Source: Pseudomonadota bacterium (lineage in GTDB: Bacteria; Desulfobacterota; Desulfarculia; Desulfarculales; JAHJDS01). Taken from it: a DNA stretch of 5,819 bases. Positions 4,659 through 5,819 of this stretch are shown here, one piece after another. The stretch covers positions 1-5,819 of the forward strand of contig JAHJDS010000201.1 in the NCBI GenBank assembly GCA_018812395.1. The letters run 5' to 3'. The notes under the pieces are model-generated. The model did not search any database. It was given only the letters and a program-made list of their open reading frames with translations, and had not been told where the DNA came from. The stretch's first letter is position 1. Every line of letters begins with the position of its first letter. A program made the translations under genes and the position numbers.

Positions 4659-5819
4659 CTACGGAACCTCCGGCGTCACCACGGCCGGAGCGTTGCGACG
4701 TCTGGTCGAGACCAGGAAAAAGGTTATCCCGATCATCATCACGCCTCCCGCGGCCAGGAAGGCGCCCTCGGGCTTCATCAGGTCGTAGAACCCGCCCAGG
4801 GTGATGGGGCCGATGGCGATGCCGGCCGACAGGGCCAGGTTGAACAGACCCATGGCCCGGCCCATGCCGGCCTCCAGCGTCTTGCCGCGGGCGATGACCA
4901 GGGCGGTCAGGGCCGGTACGCTCACGGCGCTGGCCACGCCCCACAGCACGCAGACCGTGAAAAACCCGATGACCTCCGTGACCAGGGCGGACGCGAAGAG
5001 GGTGGCCATGCACATCGTCGATCCCGCGGCGCTCAGGAATACCCGGTTCCGGCGGTCGGCGAGCTTGCCCATGGGGCGCATCAGGAAGGCGGCGGTCAGG
5101 ATCTTGATGGCCACGCCCAACCCCAAGGTGGCGATGGACAGGCCCATGAGATGGCCCAAGAGCGGCAGAAAGGCGGTCATCACCCCCAGGCCCACCGACT
5201 GGGCGAAGCGCAGGATGAAGATGGACCGGAAGGTGCCGTCGGCCAGCATGGCCCACGATCCGATCCTGACCGGGCTCCTCTTCCGGCGCTCGCCGATGCG
5301 CGGCATCAGCGCCGCCACCACGATCAGGGCGGCCAGGCTCATCAGCCCCATGACGATGAAGTTGGCCTCGATGCTGATCCATTCGGCGACGACCCCCCCC
5401 AGCAACGGGCCGAAGCCCAGGCCGATGTAGATCGGGGCGTGGAAGGAACCGACCACGGTTCCGGCCTTATCCGGAGGGGTCAGATCGGCGATGGCGGCCA
5501 TGGCGATGGGGAAGATCAGGGCCGAGGCCATGCCCTGGAAAAAGCGGATCCCGACCAGGGACCAGGCCTGGGTGGCGAAGATGTAGCCGGCCGAACACAC
5601 GGCGTAGAAAAAAAGCCCGACCATGATAAACGTCTTGCGCCCGTAGCGATCCGAGGCGGCCCCGGCCAGGGGCATGAACAACACCCGGGCGATGGAAAAG
5701 GACGAGAAGATCAGGCCGATCAGGAAGCCGCCGGCGCCCAGCATCTTGGCGTAGATCGGCAACAGGGGCGAGATGAATCCGACGCCCAGGTTGGACACGG
5801 CCACGGCCACGGCCAGGAC
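4659..5819 (-). CDS. MFS transporter, DHA1 drug-efflux type, 5' end beyond the window
   Basis: A 12-helix inner-membrane transporter, probably a proton-coupled drug or small-molecule exporter. The frame stays open to the right edge (first codon at 5819), giving 386 visible residues. The first helix begins within a few residues, so only a short N terminus is missing; the GTG at 5810 is unlikely to be the true start. MFS motif A lies between helices 2 and 3 (GAASDRYGRK, 53-62), and motif B in helix 4 (RFFQGMASA, from Arg92). Motif C, the antiporter signature G-x8-G-x3-GP-x2-GG, is exact at 124-142 in helix 5. A second motif A-like loop, MGKLADRRNR, starts at Met250. A basic loop (around GERRKRSP) joins the two halves. 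Motif C supports export rather than uptake; the substrate is unknown. TAG stop at 4661-4659. Confidence 0.93.
   Translation of the reverse strand, partial: VLAVAVAVSNLGVGFISPLLPIYAKMLGAGGFLIGLIFSSFSIARVLFMPLAGAASDRYGRKTFIMVGLFFYAVCSAGYIFATQAWSLVGIRFFQGMASALIFPIAMAAIADLTPPDKAGTVVGSFHAPIYIGLGFGPLLGGVVAEWISIEANFIVMGLMSLAALIVVAALMPRIGERRKRSPVRIGSWAMLADGTFRSIFILRFAQSVGLGVMTAFLPLLGHLMGLSIATLGLGVAIKILTAAFLMRPMGKLADRRNRVFLSAAGSTMCMATLFASALVTEVIGFFTVCVLWGVASAVSVPALTALVIARGKTLEAGMGRAMGLFNLALSAGIAIGPITLGGFYDLMKPEGAFLAAGGVMMIGITFFLVSTRRRNAPAVVTPEVP

Noticed and set aside
4651..5430. Long frames on both strands overlapping the transporter gene (243 codons minus, 209 codons plus).
   Set aside because: The transporter frame has intact helices and MFS motifs A, B and C; the others are shadows rich in Arg, Gly, His or Met.

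Overview
The window comes from a GC-rich bacterium. Third codon positions in the clear genes are almost always G or C, Shine-Dalgarno sites are canonical, and genes run on both strands. The carbamoyl phosphate synthase variant together with a DUF3795-type Cys-rich protein would fit Desulfobacterota (delta-proteobacteria) or a neighbouring phylum. That placement is inference; nothing in the window fixes the taxon. No insertion sequence, phage gene, CRISPR array, tRNA or rRNA was recognised.

Layout from left to right. (1) Bases 1-2270, plus strand: the last ~755 codons of carB, the large subunit of carbamoyl phosphate synthetase. The 5' end lies outside the window. A perfect 10-bp GC-rich hairpin follows directly. 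(2) Bases 2271-3130: about 860 bases without a convincing gene but with several inverted repeats. One possible small ORF (2659-2895) has a very good ribosome binding site but poor codon bias. (3) Bases 3131-3694, plus strand: a 187-aa unrecognised protein with a clear Sec signal peptide, with its own plausible extended -10 promoter and Shine-Dalgarno site. (4) Bases 3695-3755: a 61-base convergent gap filled largely by an 8-bp GC hairpin, a likely shared terminator. (5) Bases 3756-4205, minus strand: a 149-aa DUF3795-type protein with 17 cysteines, including a C-terminal zinc-ribbon-like pair of CxxC motifs. (6) Bases 4206-4658: intergenic, with three long G homopolymers (12, 8 and 9) and a perfect 12-bp inverted repeat. 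(7) Bases 4659-5819, minus strand: a major facilitator superfamily (MFS) drug-efflux-type transporter, running off the right edge.

The genes do not form an evident pathway. carB is pyrimidine/arginine housekeeping. The other three look like separate transcription units (exported protein, metal-binding cytoplasmic protein, efflux pump). I found no strong sign of a new multi-gene system. The points most worth a second look are the divergent CarB middle region, the long structured gap after carB, the unrecognised exported protein, and the cluster of poly-G tracts.
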